28,765 bases of DNA, taken from positions 1 through 28,765 of the forward strand of contig RPFO01000677.1 in assembly GCA_009746045.1 (NCBI GenBank), in the 5' to 3' direction. The notes beneath the pieces were generated by a model. It did not search any database and was not told where the DNA came from. It worked only from the letters and a program-made list of their open reading frames with translations. Positions 1 to 8,559 of the stretch are shown piece by piece. The DNA comes from Mesostigma viride. Lineage: Eukaryota > Streptophyta > Mesostigmatophyceae > Mesostigmatales > Mesostigmataceae. Every line of letters starts with the position of its first letter. Positions within the stretch are counted from its first letter, which is position 1. The translations under genes were made by a program, and so were the position numbers.

Positions 1-3
1 GGA

Positions 4-62
4 GGATGTCCGGAGCCTCATACGCCCCACCCCCCAGGATGTCCGGAGCCTCATACGCCCAC
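4..62. repeat. 33-bp direct repeat, two copies
   Basis: The block GGATGTCCGGAGCCTCATAC recurs at 4 and 37, each copy followed by CGCCC and a C-rich spacer. The array may continue to the left of the window. The following 200 bases show nothing recognisable. Confidence 0.75.
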
Positions 63-270
63 CCCTCCATCGGCACAGCCGGAGCCTTGTGAGTCTACCC
101 TTAACAACAAGGCTGGTAGGACGACACGCCTGAGCAGCATATGTAATGCCTATCTCAGGCTAATAATGTGTGATTTTGTGCCAACAACCAAGTTGTTTCA
201 CCCAACAACACATTAAAAACCCTCTTCCAAAATGCCCAACAAGCCGGACACGTGGAGGACCACACACGCA

Positions 271-280
271 GTATATAAAG
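271..280 (+). promoter_or_regulatory. TATA-box-like element
   Basis: The string GTATATAAAG is a good match to a eukaryotic TATA box. A second weaker one, CTATAAAGC, lies near 563, about 30 bases before the ATG at 591. No transcript start can be confirmed from sequence, so this is only a candidate promoter for the unassigned ORF at 591-1151. Confidence 0.2.
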
Positions 281-590
281 AGAAAATAAGCTGCCTTTTA
301 TCCAGCCAACCTGTGGCTAGCTGCTCTGGTTAGCATGACAAAGGCTATCATTTACTCAGTGGGAAAGGTGAAGAGACCATTGGAACAACCTACCTGACGC
401 ATGTGCCACCAAAGCATTGTGTCCCACAAAATGCACACTGCCTCCTTTCTAACAAGCACGAGCCACTTTCTTTAGTAGGAGACAGGTGCCAGCTCGTCAG
501 TATCTGGGGAAAATGATGCCGCTGCTTAGGAAGACCGCGTGAATTTCCTCGAACACAACTGTCTATAAAGCAAAAAAATTTCAGAGAAGC

Positions 591-1151
591 ATGGAAATAA
601 AAGCATTACACCTTCCCGACAGGTTGTGTGCCATGCACGCGCTGCAGAAAGCCAGCCATGTCACAGACGAACTTGCTAAAAGACATCCAGGAATCCAGCG
701 ATGCAGCGCCAGGACCCGCAACTTACTGGCAGCATCTGGCCGGAAAGAAGGCAAAAAGCTTACGCTCAACGAGCTAAGAAAGCAGGAAAACGCTAGATTA
801 AGACGTTTAATACAAGAACGTACCATAACGGGCATTTATTCGTGCCCAGGCGCGCAAGAAAGGCCACCCTTTCATGGAGAGGTTGGGCACACATCGCGCA
901 GGCCTAATGTTATCTTACCGCAAAATGACGGGAAAGGTAAAGAAAGCAGCGGGAATTTTTACGGCCTTAGAAACATCATTAAACTAGCTTTCCTTACGAC
1001 CATCAAAACTGGCAACAATCGACAATCACACCGGCAGGCATCCATTATACTTTATTCATCCCGACAGAAATTCAGGCCGGACCCCCCCTGCCGATGGCAA
1101 AGAAAAAAAGCCCGCGACATTATAGATCGCAACCATCCCACCATAAATTAG
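591..1151 (+). CDS. unassigned ORF, 186 aa
   Basis: I do not recognise this ORF. It encodes a basic, Lys/Arg-rich product with a predicted helical stretch around residues 50-80 (LTLNELRKQENARLRRLIQE), no signal peptide and no clear membrane segment. It lies about 250 bases upstream of the DIRS-like remnant and could be a relic of that element's first ORF, but no motif shows this. An ORF of this length is close to what chance can give in a window of this size, and the base composition does not look strongly coding. Treat it as hypothetical. Confidence 0.2.
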   Translation: MEIKALHLPDRLCAMHALQKASHVTDELAKRHPGIQRCSARTRNLLAASGRKEGKKLTLNELRKQENARLRRLIQERTITGIYSCPGAQERPPFHGEVGHTSRRPNVILPQNDGKGKESSGNFYGLRNIIKLAFLTTIKTGNNRQSHRQASIILYSSRQKFRPDPPCRWQRKKARDIIDRNHPTIN

Positions 1152-1432
1152 AATCAGTAGCTGATTTTCTCCAACAATCGAGCATTTTTTCTGCTTTCCG
1201 CGAGCCAGATTTGTCACGTTTCATCTAAAAGTGCTCAGTCGCCATGGCCACTTCCGCAAGGGGTGCGCGCACCACGGGTGCACCCACTTTTCACGGTACG
1301 GAGGGTACCGCGGAATTTTTTTGGCGCGGAAAATATTCGCCGCGCCGAGTCCCCTTAAGCCGCAGCTGCTTGTCCATTTGGCAGCAATGTTTCAAATTCA
1401 TCAGCCTGCAAGGGTGGGGGCAGCGATCCTGG

Positions 1433-2070
1433 GTGCTGTGGGCCGGGGTGCGGGAGGAGTTAGAGTGTGCCCTGGCCTTGGCTCCCATGCTAAGGGTTGA
1501 CCGATCGAAGCGCACCTTTGGCCCGTGAGGTGGTTGCATCTGACGCGTCCACCTACGGGCAAGGTGTCGTGTACGCAACCATGGAGCCGGGCGATGTGAC
1601 GGAGCTGGCGAGGGCACGAGAGGTGCGGGGGTACCCGACTTTGCTCATACCAAGTGAGGTGGCCTACGCTGGCCCTAGGCCACTGAGCGCGCGGGCGCAA
1701 CAAGCAATCACTAGCCAGCAATGGCGGGTTGGGGTCCGGAGTCGTTGGCGGGATCCGGGGATGCACATCAACGAGAAGGAGGTGCGGGCTGCAGTGAAGG
1801 GCGTGGAGAGGAGTGCGCGCAGCTTGGCAAACCGAGGCAAGCGGGTGGTGAGGTTGGTGGACTCCACCGCGGCGTACGTTGGGCTGCTTGGCTAAGGGGC
1901 GGTCCTCATCCCACAAGCTCAACAAGCAGTGCCGCCGCTTGTGCGCGCTGACCCTCGCCACGGGGAGTCGTTCCCAGTGGGTGTGGACGCCGAGTGCACT
2001 TCAACCAGCCGATGGCGTTTCTCGCGGCCAATCCATGGCGACTTTCTTGGCAGGCTGGGTGCGCGACTGA
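1433..2070 (+). pseudogene. DIRS-type RNase H domain (broken)
   Basis: The domain is read across three frames. LWAGVREELECALAL (from 1433) precedes it. Then the frame starting near 1503 gives SAPLAREVVASDAS with the catalytic Asp at 1542-1544, INEKEVRAAV with the catalytic Glu at 1779-1781, and VRLVDSTAAYVGLL with the second Asp at 1860-1862. A frame change near 1885-1895 leads to KGRSSSHKLN and then WTPSALQPADGVSRG, the usual end of these domains, before a stop at 2070. This D-E-D arrangement with the PAD-xx-SR tail is typical of RNase H fused to the reverse transcriptase of DIRS elements. The reverse transcriptase itself is not recognisable upstream. Frame changes near 1505 and 1890 make this a pseudogene. 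Confidence 0.75.
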
Positions 2071-2934
2071 CCGCGGAAGGCATCCATCCTAACCCGGGGC
2101 CCCCTGCACCTGTTAGCTACCTTCCATTGCTAGAGGGGAAAGTAAAGCCGGCTACTTTGCTGGCCTACCGTCGTGGTCTTGATTCCCTCTTGACTTGGTG
2201 GGAGGCTGGTGGGCGGGCGGACGGGTCATCGTCACGAGCTGACACCCTTGAGGAGACATTTTGTGCGTATGTCGCCTGGGCTCATTTTCGGGGGTACAGC
2301 CGCCAAGTGTGTGTCAATGCCTTGATGGGGTTGCAACTTTATTATCCCGGTATGGTGAAGCGGTGGGACTTGGCCCGTGGCGTCCTCGCTGGGTGGAAAA
2401 CACTTGTGCCCCCCCGTGCCCCTCCTCCCATTCCATGGGAGGCGGCGTTTGCACTTGCCAGCACGATGGTCATGCAAGGTCAGCGCCTTGCGGGCCTGCT
2501 GGTTGTCATCGTGTTCCGCCATTACCTGCGAATCTCGGAGGCGCTGAACCTCCGTGTTGGCCATGTGCGCCTCCAGCCTGACGTTCGGCTTGGGCCGGCT
2601 CAACGGGGCGCCCTACTGCTGAGGTCTACCAAGACCTCTAAGGGCAAGACTCAGTCAGTGGTGGTAGAAGATGTGATGTCTGAAACCATCCTCCGTCACT
2701 GCATCGCGGGTAAGCACGCTTGGGAGCCGTGTTCCCTTTCACCTACCCGCAATTCCGGCGCAGGCTGCGAGTCAGGCCTTGGGGGTCGCCCAGATTTTCA
2801 CCATTCACGGGCTGCGGCATGGAGGTGCCACTCACGATTTCCTCGCGGGTCGCAGCATGGGGGACATCCAGGGCCGGGGGCGCTGGCTTAGCAGCTCCAC
2901 GGTTGCCCATTATGTGGGCTTGCACCGCAGTTAA
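1929..2934 (+). pseudogene. DIRS-type tyrosine recombinase (broken)
   Basis: This domain would integrate the circular cDNA of the retroelement. An open frame runs from 1929 to 2891, but the part before about 2070 only overlaps the RNase H in another frame. The recombinase proper starts near VKPATLLAYRRGLDSLLTWW. Catalytic Arg I is in FRHYLRISEALNL (codon 2529-2531), and TKTSKGKTQSVVV is the Lys/beta-hairpin region. Near 2725 the frame shifts (LGAVFPFTYPQFRRRLR) and near 2775 it shifts again into QIFTIHGLRHGGATHDF, which holds the HxxR box (His 2806-2808, Arg 2815-2817). It then reaches STVAHYVGLHRS with the nucleophile Tyr at 2911-2913 and a stop at 2932-2934. All catalytic residues survive, but two indels separate them, so no working protein is expected. 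Confidence 0.85.
2079..2102 (+). other. 2A-like motif GIHPNPGP between RNase H and recombinase
   Basis: In the recombinase frame the codons read EGIHPNPGP, ending in the NPGP that defines ribosome-skipping 2A peptides. The upstream D and E of the classic DxExNPGP form are replaced by G and H. Variants such as GDxHPNPGP are known in some non-LTR retroelements. Its position, exactly between two enzymatic domains, fits co-translational separation of RNase H from recombinase in the once intact element. Activity is not shown by sequence. Confidence 0.5.
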
Positions 2935-3100
2935 TTTGGAGGTGCAGCTGCCTGAGGTTATTCTTCGGGCCATGGCCGCCTGCCCCCCTCGGGCCTGGCG
3001 GGCTATTTTGAAATTGCCCTCCACCTAATTTGGTTGTTCATTTCTCTGTCATTATGCTAGGTTCTTTGCCCCTGGCATGGATCGCCAGGGAGGGATATAA

Positions 3101-3237
3101 GGGTAAGGCTAGCCTTTGCCAAGCAATAAGTGTTCCCATGAGCATCGGCGGCCGGGATGTGGCCTGCCTTTTGTATGTGCTCCACTCATTGTTTTAATAA
3201 AGAGTCTGGTTGCCCTGGAGTTCCACGGTTAATAGAA
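3101..3237 (+). repeat. 137-bp direct repeat, left copy (B1-like)
   Basis: The sequence from GGGTAAGGCTAGCC to GGTTAATAGAA is repeated without a difference that I can see 594 bases downstream (3695-3831). It contains an AATAAA hexamer at 3196-3201 that could serve as a polyadenylation signal. It follows the recombinase stop by about 170 bases, the position of B1 in split-repeat DIRS relatives. Confidence 0.9.
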
Positions 3238-3340
3238 TCGTGGTTCTCTGAACATAGTTTCTTTATAGTGAGATGGAAGGGTAGCCGCTATAGCTAGGTT
3301 ATTGGGTTCACGTGACATACCTTTTGAGGCCGGTGCGGCC

Positions 3341-3374
3341 TGATCCGGATCAGTCGTGGCCAAAGCTTTGGCCA
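3341..3374. repeat. two adjacent perfect palindromes
   Basis: TGATCCGGATCA (3341-3352) and TGGCCAAAGCTTTGGCCA (3357-3374) are both perfect palindromes separated by four bases. A further TTGGCCAGG follows at about 3382. They lie between the two 137-bp repeats of the retroelement and could form cruciforms or mark its recombination region. Confidence 0.8.
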
Positions 3375-3481
3375 GTTTTTCTTGGCCAGGTGGCAGGAGC
3401 TACGTTGAGATATAAACCTGCCACTGTCTAGGTTTCTTGGCTCATGGCGTAGTGATTAACTAGATCTAGATTCTTTCTCTC

Positions 3482-3552
3482 ACGCAATATGTGACCTAAT
3501 AGCCCCGGCAGCCTTACGTAAGCTGCCGGCAATTAGAACGCCACATTGCGTC
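3482..3552. repeat. long imperfect inverted repeat with GC-rich hairpin core
   Basis: The core CCGGCAGC-C-TTACGTAA-GCTGCCGG (3505-3529) is a near-perfect palindrome. Outside it, ACGCAATATGTG on the left pairs with CCACATTGCGT on the right, with bulges, giving a stem of about 70 bases. It sits inside the internal segment of the split-repeat terminus. It could be a structural element of the retroelement or a nested small hairpin element. Confidence 0.7.
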
Positions 3553-3694
3553 ATTTGTTCAGACGCAACATTTGCGTGGCGAAAAAATGCCGTCCGGGCC
3601 AAGGCCGCATGACACGCAAAAAAGGACAAAAACAAACCCACCTAGCTAAGGTCGGCCTCTTTTCTTTTCCCGCCCACCCTCCCTGCGTGTTTGG

Positions 3695-3831
3695 GGGTAA
3701 GGCTAGCCTTTGCCAAGCAATAAGTGTTCCCATGAGCATCGGCGGCCGGGATGTGGCCTGCCTTTTGTATGTGCTCCACTCATTGTTTTAATAAAGAGTC
3801 TGGTTGCCCTGGAGTTCCACGGTTAATAGAA
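3695..3831 (+). repeat. 137-bp direct repeat, right copy (B2-like)
   Basis: This is the second copy of 3101-3237, with its AATAAA at 3790-3795. It probably marks the 3' end of the retroelement; sequence after 3831 differs from sequence after 3237. Confidence 0.9.
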
Positions 3832-3969
3832 GTGATATTAGCATATGTCAATTTTAAGGGTTTTGAGGTGCCACATCCCCTTAATTCTGATTGGGCACGC
3901 CGCAAAGGTGAAAACCATTTGCGTTCAGTGCCGGTCCGCGGAAAACGCGGAAACCGCGATCTGCAAATG

Positions 3970-4075
3970 AATCCAGGCCGGAATCGAACTGGGGACCTCT
4001 CGCACCAACTTTTGCTGACTATAGGACGGACGTCTCCTGATCCTAAGGCATCGCCAACTGACTCATAAAGCTCTG
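3970..4075 (-). repeat. degenerate tRNA-like / SINE-head-like sequence
   Basis: On the minus strand TCAGTTGGCGATGCC (about 4047-4061) resembles a tRNA D-arm or A box. CAGTTCGATTCCGG (about 3979-3992) resembles a T-arm or B box, with GTTCGATTCC intact. The spacing of about 65 bases suits a pol III internal promoter. The T-stem has mismatches and I cannot fold a proper acceptor stem, so this is not a working tRNA gene. A tRNA-derived SINE or tRNA pseudogene is the best reading. Confidence 0.4.
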
Positions 4076-4081
4076 CGCGCA

Positions 4082-5330
4082 AGTCCTAGCTAAACCACTA
4101 TATTGCTCAACTCGCGAGGTCTCAAGTTGCCATTTGAATGTGAGTACTTCAGTAGCACTCAGGACTCACTCCAGCCACCATGCAAGTTCCAGCGAACTGA
4201 CATCATGGAAGCAATTAAATAAGGAGCAATAGATATACCAGTGTTGATTGCCGCTTATTGATACCTAGCCACTTGCAAATGCACAAATCAGACGCAACAC
4301 CGCATAAGCTGACGAGCCACCCAAAAGGCTGTGGTCTGCTGATCAAGGCGGCGGTGTAGATAAATACAAAGCCCACCGCTAATTGCAGCGCTAACCAATG
4401 CTTATTGCGGAGTTGACAGTTGGGGCAGTACTGGCCGGCGTGTCATGCACCTGTCAGCCCCGGTGAGGGTGATACCTCCCGTTTCGTGGGGCCGTTAGGC
4501 ATGCTGACAAAGCATTCCATGCCATACTGCTCCTGTAACGCCTTCAAAAATCCGCCCACTGTCGAGATGTCCACAGCATCCACAGGTGGGTCCGTGGGCC
4601 CTGCGGTGCTGTCGCCGGCAACCATCATTGCCGCTTGCTTCGGGCTGCCTGGAGCTAACAGGTCCAATGCGCTGTGACTGGTTGCTCCATGGCTCGGTGT
4701 GACAAGCCCGCTCTCCTGGGCCAGGCATGCAATCCCCGCATGACGGTAAAGAATGTCCCTGCAATGGATAACCCAACCGTCCAACACAGGCAGAGAGGTT
4801 GCATGTGTGGGGCATGTCACGATCAGACAACATGTGCACGCCACCCCACGCCAAACTTCAGCACGTGTGAAGGCTCAGGACCTCGTCCTCGGAGGTTGGC
4901 AAAAATTTGTTTTGGTATTACCTTTTATTGAAAGCAAAATGCCCGCTGCCTGCTGGCAGATCCTAGTCAACCCGCATATACCAGATCCAGATTACATGAA
5001 GAGGGGGGGGGGACACACACCCACGTCAACATTGAATCCAATCGCACGACAACAATTCCAATCACACGACAACAATTCCAATCGCAAAACTCCAGCATAG
5101 TAAAAAGATGTACGAATGACACAGCCGCCTTGAACACACACATCTGGTCATGCGGTTGTCTGATGAGACCACGGTCACTACCAGGCTCCAGGACTCCGCT
5201 TGCGCATTATTTAGCACAACGACCCTGCCTTACTGCAACGTGCATCCGCTGTGTGCCGGTAACTCTAGCGCATGCTAAACTGAAGCACGAGACCAGGACA
5301 ACAACTCAGAAGGGCAGAAAGGACAACCGA
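4082..5330. other. region without a certain gene
   Basis: No domain or RNA gene is recognised here. It holds a run of nine G at about 5005 and a tripled CAATTCCAATC-type motif at 5030-5085. The only notable ORF is listed separately (4443-4844, minus strand). Confidence 0.5.
4443..4844 (-). CDS. unassigned ORF, 133 aa
   Basis: I do not recognise this product. It is of mixed composition without low complexity, Cys-containing at its N-terminus (MACTCCLIVTCPTHATSLPV). It has an acidic middle followed by STVGGFLKALQEQYGMECFV, which could form an amphipathic helix. It lies about 600 bases downstream of the retroelement in opposite orientation. It may be a gene fragment, a transposon relic or a chance ORF in GC-rich DNA. 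Confidence 0.2.
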   Translation of the reverse strand: MACTCCLIVTCPTHATSLPVLDGWVIHCRDILYRHAGIACLAQESGLVTPSHGATSHSALDLLAPGSPKQAAMMVAGDSTAGPTDPPVDAVDISTVGGFLKALQEQYGMECFVSMPNGPTKREVSPSPGLTGA

Positions 5331-5505
5331 AAACAAACCATACATGAAAAAATGCAGCAAAAGAATGTAAGGAAACAAGCAAAAAAATGCAACGGACAGA
5401 CACCCACCGGCAGTAAACAAACCGTCGTAGTATGAGAAACGCAGCAAAAATATGGGTAAAACGCAAAAGAAATCCAACAGGCCGACACCCACCGGTAGTA
5501 CCCAT
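5331..5505. repeat. 85-bp tandem duplication, diverged
   Basis: AAACAAACC...GCAGCAAAA...GACACCCACCGGCAGTA recurs 85 bases later with about 75-80 percent similarity by eye. For example, ACACCCACCGGCAGTA at about 5400 matches ACACCCACCGGTAGTA at about 5485. Confidence 0.65.
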
Positions 5506-5762
5506 GCTCCCCATCATTCCACGTCGTGCTGCAGATGCCAAACACACGGACACGGCGGCTGCCAGCATCACCCTCCACCCCCGATGGCGAAACCGGGATC
5601 CACTTGCGGTAGTAGCGCAGCCGCTTGGTGGTGGACTGCATGGCAGGCAGCGTTGGAAAACAGTCTCTCACACCATAATTAGACTGGTAGTCGGATTTTA
5701 AGTATTTAAGTAACTTTTGCACTGAAGTCGTGATATACCATGTGACCATAGTATTTGGATGT

Positions 5763-5872
5763 ACAAGTAGTGATATAGTAGTGATAAAGAAGTGATATAG
5801 TAGTGATATAGAAGTGATATAGAAGTGATAAAGAAGTGATATAGTAGTGATATAGTAGTGATATAGTATAAG
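5763..5872. repeat. 11-bp tandem array (GTGATATAGTA)n
   Basis: About nine to ten units of GTGATATAGTA, varying to GTGATATAGAA and GTGATAAAGAA, are arranged head to tail. Because 11 is not a multiple of 3, every frame cycles through the same 33-bp word. This gives false Tyr/Ile/Thr/Leu-rich ORFs on the minus strand. Confidence 0.9.
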
Positions 5873-6019
5873 AAGCAAGCATAGTGATATGAGAATTCAC
5901 CCTGTAGCGTAGGTGGTGATGGCCTTGTATGGATGACTGACACTTTGGATGATTATGCTGGCAAGCTATAGAGACTTGGGGCAGGAAAGCCCTGGACGCT
6001 CTCGACACGTGTGGAAAGT

Positions 6020-6120
6020 GTGGTATGCCGTGTGCTTGCTTCCGCCACGTGCTCGTGCTGGAACCTTGCGCTTGTGGGACGAGTGGTATGCCGTGTGCTT
6101 GCTTCCGCCACGTGCTAGTG
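6020..6120. repeat. 63-bp repeat, about 1.6 copies
   Basis: The block GTGGTATGCCGTGTGCTTGC and the following TTCCGCCACGTGCT occur at 6020 and again 63 bases later. Nothing coding is seen here. Confidence 0.8.
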
Positions 6121-6629
6121 TTTAGACCTGAACTTGATTCCTATTCCTACACCGGGCCCCCTAGCCAAGGGGAGAGAAGCTTTCAGTTCAGTTCAGATAT
6201 ATACATAGCGATATATACCATGTCATACATGCTGGGGATGCTGGGATATACCATGCCCTGATTTTCAACATGGACACACACGAATGCGCCGCTAACGTGC
6301 TAGGGCAGCTAGGCATGCGCCCGTTCATGCAGGGGCCTGGTGGGTACACTCAAGGGTCACGGTCATGTCTGGCAATCAGAGTGAGGACATCGACGGGGAA
6401 TAATGACGAGCTTTGAAAAGGCGCAGGCAACCTTGGAGTAGCAAAGAACGGGCAGATCCCCCCCCACCCCCCCTTCCCCGCCCCCGAAAATGAGGGGGCA
6501 GGGAGGGGAAAATAGTTTATATGCAAGATGAAGAAAAAAAATGATGCGGGGGTGGTCAAGGTACCTGTAGCCTAGCCCTAAGCAGAGCGAAGCCATTTGA
6601 AAATCTAGTTCCTAGGCTGCCGGGCCGCC

Positions 6630-6915
6630 ATTGATTCACCTTTGGACAAGGAAAACATGAACGTAGTAACCTTGGGGAGAAACAAAAGTACCTTTGACGA
6701 GGACGATGAGGATGTTTTAACCTTGGACAAATATGACAAGGCCGCGTTCACCGTGGAGCAAACAGGGCAAGGGCGGCGCGCTCACCGTGCAGCAAACAGG
6801 ATGCGGCGTGTTCACCGTGGACAAATATGACAAGGCCGTGTTTACCTTGGACAAACATGACAAGGATGCGTTGACTTTGGACAAATGTGACAAGGCCCTG
6901 TTTACCTTGGACAAG
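6630..6915 (+). repeat. 30-bp degenerate repeat array with open frames
   Basis: Units such as TTTACCTTGGACAAACATGA followed by CAAGGATGCG repeat at 30-bp spacing. Translation gives a ten-residue repeat (FTLDKHDKDA, LTLDKCDKAL, FTVDKYDKAV). The pattern starts in one frame (6642-6750) and continues in another (6763-6915), so a frame change near 6760 breaks it. Synonymous or amino-acid-conserving changes hint that it may once have been coding, but I know no family with this repeat. A plain minisatellite is equally possible. Confidence 0.6.
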
Positions 6916-6919
6916 GACG

Positions 6920-7835
6920 CCACCTGGCGCTGGAAATGGGCAGTCACGTCATGGCCCCGCAGGATGGGCGCGTGCGGCGGCGGCGCGTCAAACCAGAGGG
7001 TGTGCAGCGCGAACCGGACGAACTCGACGCCGTACCTGCATCATGGTGAAGAAAGCTCCATGAGTAGAACCAAGGCATGGATGAGGCATCCTTCTGATTG
7101 TGCGGTAGGGAAACTGATGGCACCCATGTACATGGTTTGTGCTGAATGAGGTGTTCGGTGAAGTCGACACAAGATGAGGCGTGGGGAGGCATGGGTGAGC
7201 AAGGGGTAGCTACAGGGCGGAATGGGGAAGCACGAGGAGGCAAGGGGAGGCCCAATGCTACCATGACAACACAAAATCCTGCCGTAAGGGTACGTGATTC
7301 GCTAATGACAAAGTATGAGACATCCATCAAGAAATGCAAACTCCTAGCAGATGTGCGAAGTACATGCGTGCTAGATGAGCACCCGCCTTGGTAGAAGCAA
7401 ACATGTCTGCAAAACGAGTGAGAGTGTTTCAGACGCCGCACCTAGAAAGAACGCATACTAATGAGACGATCACCTGGCCAACATAGTGACCGTGCACTGT
7501 GAAACTCCCACCGGGCACACACAACATGGTTTGTACTGGCTCACCAAATAGACCGCGGCACACCGCGCTTCTTGTTACGGGAGCCGTAGTCGTAAATGAA
7601 GCAGCTGGGGACGTGGGGGGCATGGAATAGGGACAGGGTTCATCATCCAGGGTGGGAGCACAAGACAGGGGGGTACCCAGGGTGGGCCACATCAGCCGCG
7701 CAACATGATACGCGCCGAATCGATAATATGCCCCGCCCAAGCCCCTGCAACAACCCAATACCAAAGTGGCTGCAGACACATCAAGGTAAAGACACGATGG
7801 ATGGATGCCACCGGGATCCATCATGGATCTCCGCC
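6920..7835. other. region without a recognised gene
   Basis: The sequence is GC-rich and mixed, with purine-rich GGGGAGGC-type runs at 7180-7255. No domain, RNA gene or splice-supported exon was recognised on either strand. Confidence 0.5.
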
Positions 7836-8559
7836 GTGATTCGTCAGTTAACCGGGGTTTCATTTTGGGTGATTCGTCAGTTAACCGGGGTTTCATTTTG
7901 GGTGATTCGTCAGTCAACCGGGGTTTCATTTTGGGTGATTCGTCAGTAAACCGGGGTTTCATTTTGGGTGATTCGTCAGTTAACCGGGGTTTCATTTTGG
8001 GTGATTCGTCAGTTAACCGGGGTTTCATTTTGGGTGATTCGTCAGTTAACCGCGGTTTCATTTTGGGTGATTCGTCAGTCAACCGCGGTTTCATTTTGGG
8101 TGATTCGTCAGTTAACCGGGGTTTCATTTTGGGTGATTCGTCAGTCAACCGCGGTTTCATTTTGGGTGATTCGTCAGTTAACCGGGGTTTCATTTTGGGT
8201 GATTCGTCAGTTAACCGCGGTTTCATTTGGGTGATTCGTCAGTTAACCGGGGTTTCATTTTGGGTGATTCGTCAGTTAACCGCGGTTTCATTTTGGGTGA
8301 TTCGTCAGTCAACCGCGGTTTCATTTTGGGTGATTCGTCAGTTAACCGGGGTTTCATTTTGGGTGATTCGTCAGTTAACCGCGGTTTCATTTTGGGTGAT
8401 TCGTCAGTTAACCGCGGTTTCATTTTGGGTGATTCGTCAGTTAACCGCGGTTTCATTTGGGTGATTCGTCAGTTAACCGGGGTTTCATTTTGGGTGATTC
8501 GTCAGTTAACCGCGGTTTCATTTTGGGTGATTCGTCAGTTAACCGGGGTTTCATTTTGG
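7836..8559. repeat. 33-bp minisatellite, 22 copies, with 7-unit higher-order repeat
   Basis: The unit starts GTGATTCGTCAGTTAACC and continues GGGGTTTCATTTTGG. Twenty-two head-to-tail copies start at 7836. Variation is limited to the base in GTTAAC/GTCAAC/GTAAAC, the base in CCGGGG/CCGCGG, and a missing T in units 12 (8199) and 19 (8429), which are 32 bp. Units 6-12 and 13-19 share five of seven unit types in order, including the terminal short unit, and units 20-22 begin the pattern again. This indicates a 230-bp higher-order repeat. Eleven-residue ORFs on both strands (GDSSVNRGFIL, MKPRLTDESPK) follow from the multiple-of-three length and are probably not proteins. Confidence 0.95.

Larger units (their letters stand above)
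1330..3831 (+). mobile_element. DIRS/PAT-like tyrosine-recombinase retrotransposon, decayed, 5'-truncated
   Basis: In order the element shows an RNase H domain of the DIRS kind, a 2A-like motif, a tyrosine recombinase with all expected catalytic residues, a short 3' untranslated part, and a 137-bp direct repeat present twice (3101-3237 and 3695-3831) around 457 bp of palindrome-rich DNA. This matches the split direct repeat plan known for PAT/Ngaro/Kangaroo-type elements (A1-ORFs-B1-A2-B2), with B1 and B2 visible. No A1 copy of 3238-3694 is present upstream, and no reverse transcriptase palm motif is seen before the RNase H, so the 5' part is lost or beyond recognition. At least four frame changes show the copy is dead. 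The 5' boundary is approximate. Confidence 0.8.

Noticed and set aside
7836-8559. CRISPR array
   Set aside because: The repeats are contiguous 33-bp units without unique spacers, in a eukaryotic context without cas genes.
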